Shown here: in pieces, positions 5,760 through 6,013 of the stretch
Position numbering within the stretch: the first letter of the stretch is position 1
Layout: every line of letters starts with the position of its first letter
From: Gammaproteobacteria bacterium
GTDB taxonomy: Bacteria; Pseudomonadota; Gammaproteobacteria; UBA6429; Thiohalophilaceae
Direction: 5' to 3'
NCBI GenBank assembly: GCA_013152045.1
Contig: JAADGZ010000294.1
Span: forward strand, 1 to 6,013
DNA: 6,013 nucleotides
Position numbers and translations under genes: made by a program
The notes under the pieces: generated by a model
The model's database searches: none
Told to the model about the DNA's origin: nothing
What the model saw: only the letters and a program-made list of their open reading frames with translations

Positions 5760-5786
5760 AATAAACAGATGACGTTTATTTTAAAC
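5760..5786. promoter_or_regulatory. Operator-like cluster of TAAAC/GTTTA half-sites
   Basis: Three alternating half-sites overlap in 27 nt: AATAAAC (5760-5766), GTTTATT (5774-5780) and TAAAC (5782-5786). The first two form a 7-bp inverted repeat with a 7-nt spacer, and the last two a GTTTA-TTT-TAAAC dyad. The cluster lies 21-47 nt before the amrS start on the minus strand, where a promoter-overlapping operator would sit. No regulator family is identified, and AT-rich DNA gives such dyads by chance more often than GC-rich DNA. Confidence 0.35.
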
Positions 5787-5801
5787 TAAGAGAGCATCTT
5801 T

Positions 5802-5859
5802 AGTACCTTGAGAAATAATTTTCTGCGCATTTTGCAGAAAATTATTTCGTGAAGGTACT
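5802..5859. repeat. 58-nt interrupted palindrome
   Basis: Two nested perfect stems share one centre: AGTACCTT (5802-5809) with AAGGTACT (5852-5859), and AAATAATTTTCTGC (5813-5826) with GCAGAAAATTATTT (5834-5847). They are separated by a small internal loop (3 nt against 4 nt) and closed by a 7-nt loop, giving 22 base pairs. Such complementarity is far above chance. It lies between amrS (minus strand) and a possible plus-strand gene, so a terminator role is not the obvious reading, and no clean T-run follows on either side. A small transposon-like element or a structured leader RNA are alternatives. Confidence 0.75.
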
Positions 5860-5950
5860 TATCTTGTGGTTTATTCAGGTTAGGCTAACAGAATACCGGC
5901 AAGATTTTTATCATGTTTTTTTCTGATGAAAACAAAACAGATGAAAACCC

Positions 5951-6013
5951 ATGTTCTTAGAAGGTGAATTTTTACGTTCACTAAATTACTCAGGTTTCTT
6001 TGCGGCAAAGTTT
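5951..6013 (+). CDS. Possible N-terminus of a plus-strand gene (partial)
   Basis: The ATG at 5951 opens a frame of 21 codons that is still open at the window end; it starts MFLEGEFLRSLNYSGFF. It is the first start after an in-frame TGA at 5942-5944. The composition looks protein-like, but no Shine-Dalgarno site precedes it (GATGAAAACCC). I do not recognise a family. If real, it is divergent from amrS across the 5740-5950 region. A competing reading is a minus-strand gene ending NFAAKKPE with its stop at 5986-5988. Downstream sequence would decide. Confidence 0.3.
   Translation, partial: MFLEGEFLRSLNYSGFFAAKF

Noticed and set aside
5998..6010. CTTTGC-G-GCAAAG palindrome at the right edge as a terminator
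   Set aside because: The loop is too small and the sequence is cut by the window end; it also lies inside a possible coding start.

Overview
The window looks like chromosomal DNA from a gammaproteobacterium, or possibly a betaproteobacterium, with moderate GC content. The grounds are a YggX-type Fe(II)-trafficking protein (a family typical of gamma- and betaproteobacteria), proteobacterial-type Shine-Dalgarno sites, c-type cytochromes, and GTTCCCACGC-type palindromic repeats. No species can be named from the sequence alone.

Layout. Bases 1-60 may hold the last codons of an upstream gene. Bases 61-539 are non-coding and repeat-rich: a hairpin, an inverted REP-like pair (105-256) and a decayed GGGTAGAACGAAGCG-type repeat. 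Bases 540-2120 form a tight plus-strand operon of three electron-transfer genes: a four-helix cytochrome b561, a monohaem SHP (sphaeroides haem protein, DUF1924) and a dihaem cytochrome c (DHC). A strong hairpin with a T-run closes it (2135-2169). Bases 2170-2642 are a long intergenic stretch with one doubtful small ORF. Bases 2643-4306 hold an A-type Fe-S carrier (ErpA/IscA/HesB family) followed 41 nt later by an ATP-grasp ligase of the L-amino-acid-ligase/carboxylase type. Convergent to these on the minus strand lie yggX (4314-4601) and, upstream of it, a radical SAM enzyme of the AmmeMemoRadiSam (AmrS) family (4678-5739). The right end (5740-6013) carries an operator-like cluster of TAAAC/GTTTA half-sites, a 58-nt interrupted palindrome, and the possible first 21 codons of a plus-strand gene that leaves the window.

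How the genes may work together. The cytochrome operon forms a plausible chain from the quinone pool through membrane cytochrome b to periplasmic DHC and then SHP, whose haem can bind O2 or other small ligands once reduced. The second cluster has an iron/Fe-S theme: an Fe-S carrier, an iron-trafficking protein and a cysteine-rich radical SAM enzyme surround an ATP-grasp enzyme of unknown substrate. That functional link is inferred from proximity only. The least understood parts are the ATP-grasp/AmrS neighbourhood and the structured non-coding DNA; nothing here is proven to be a new system.
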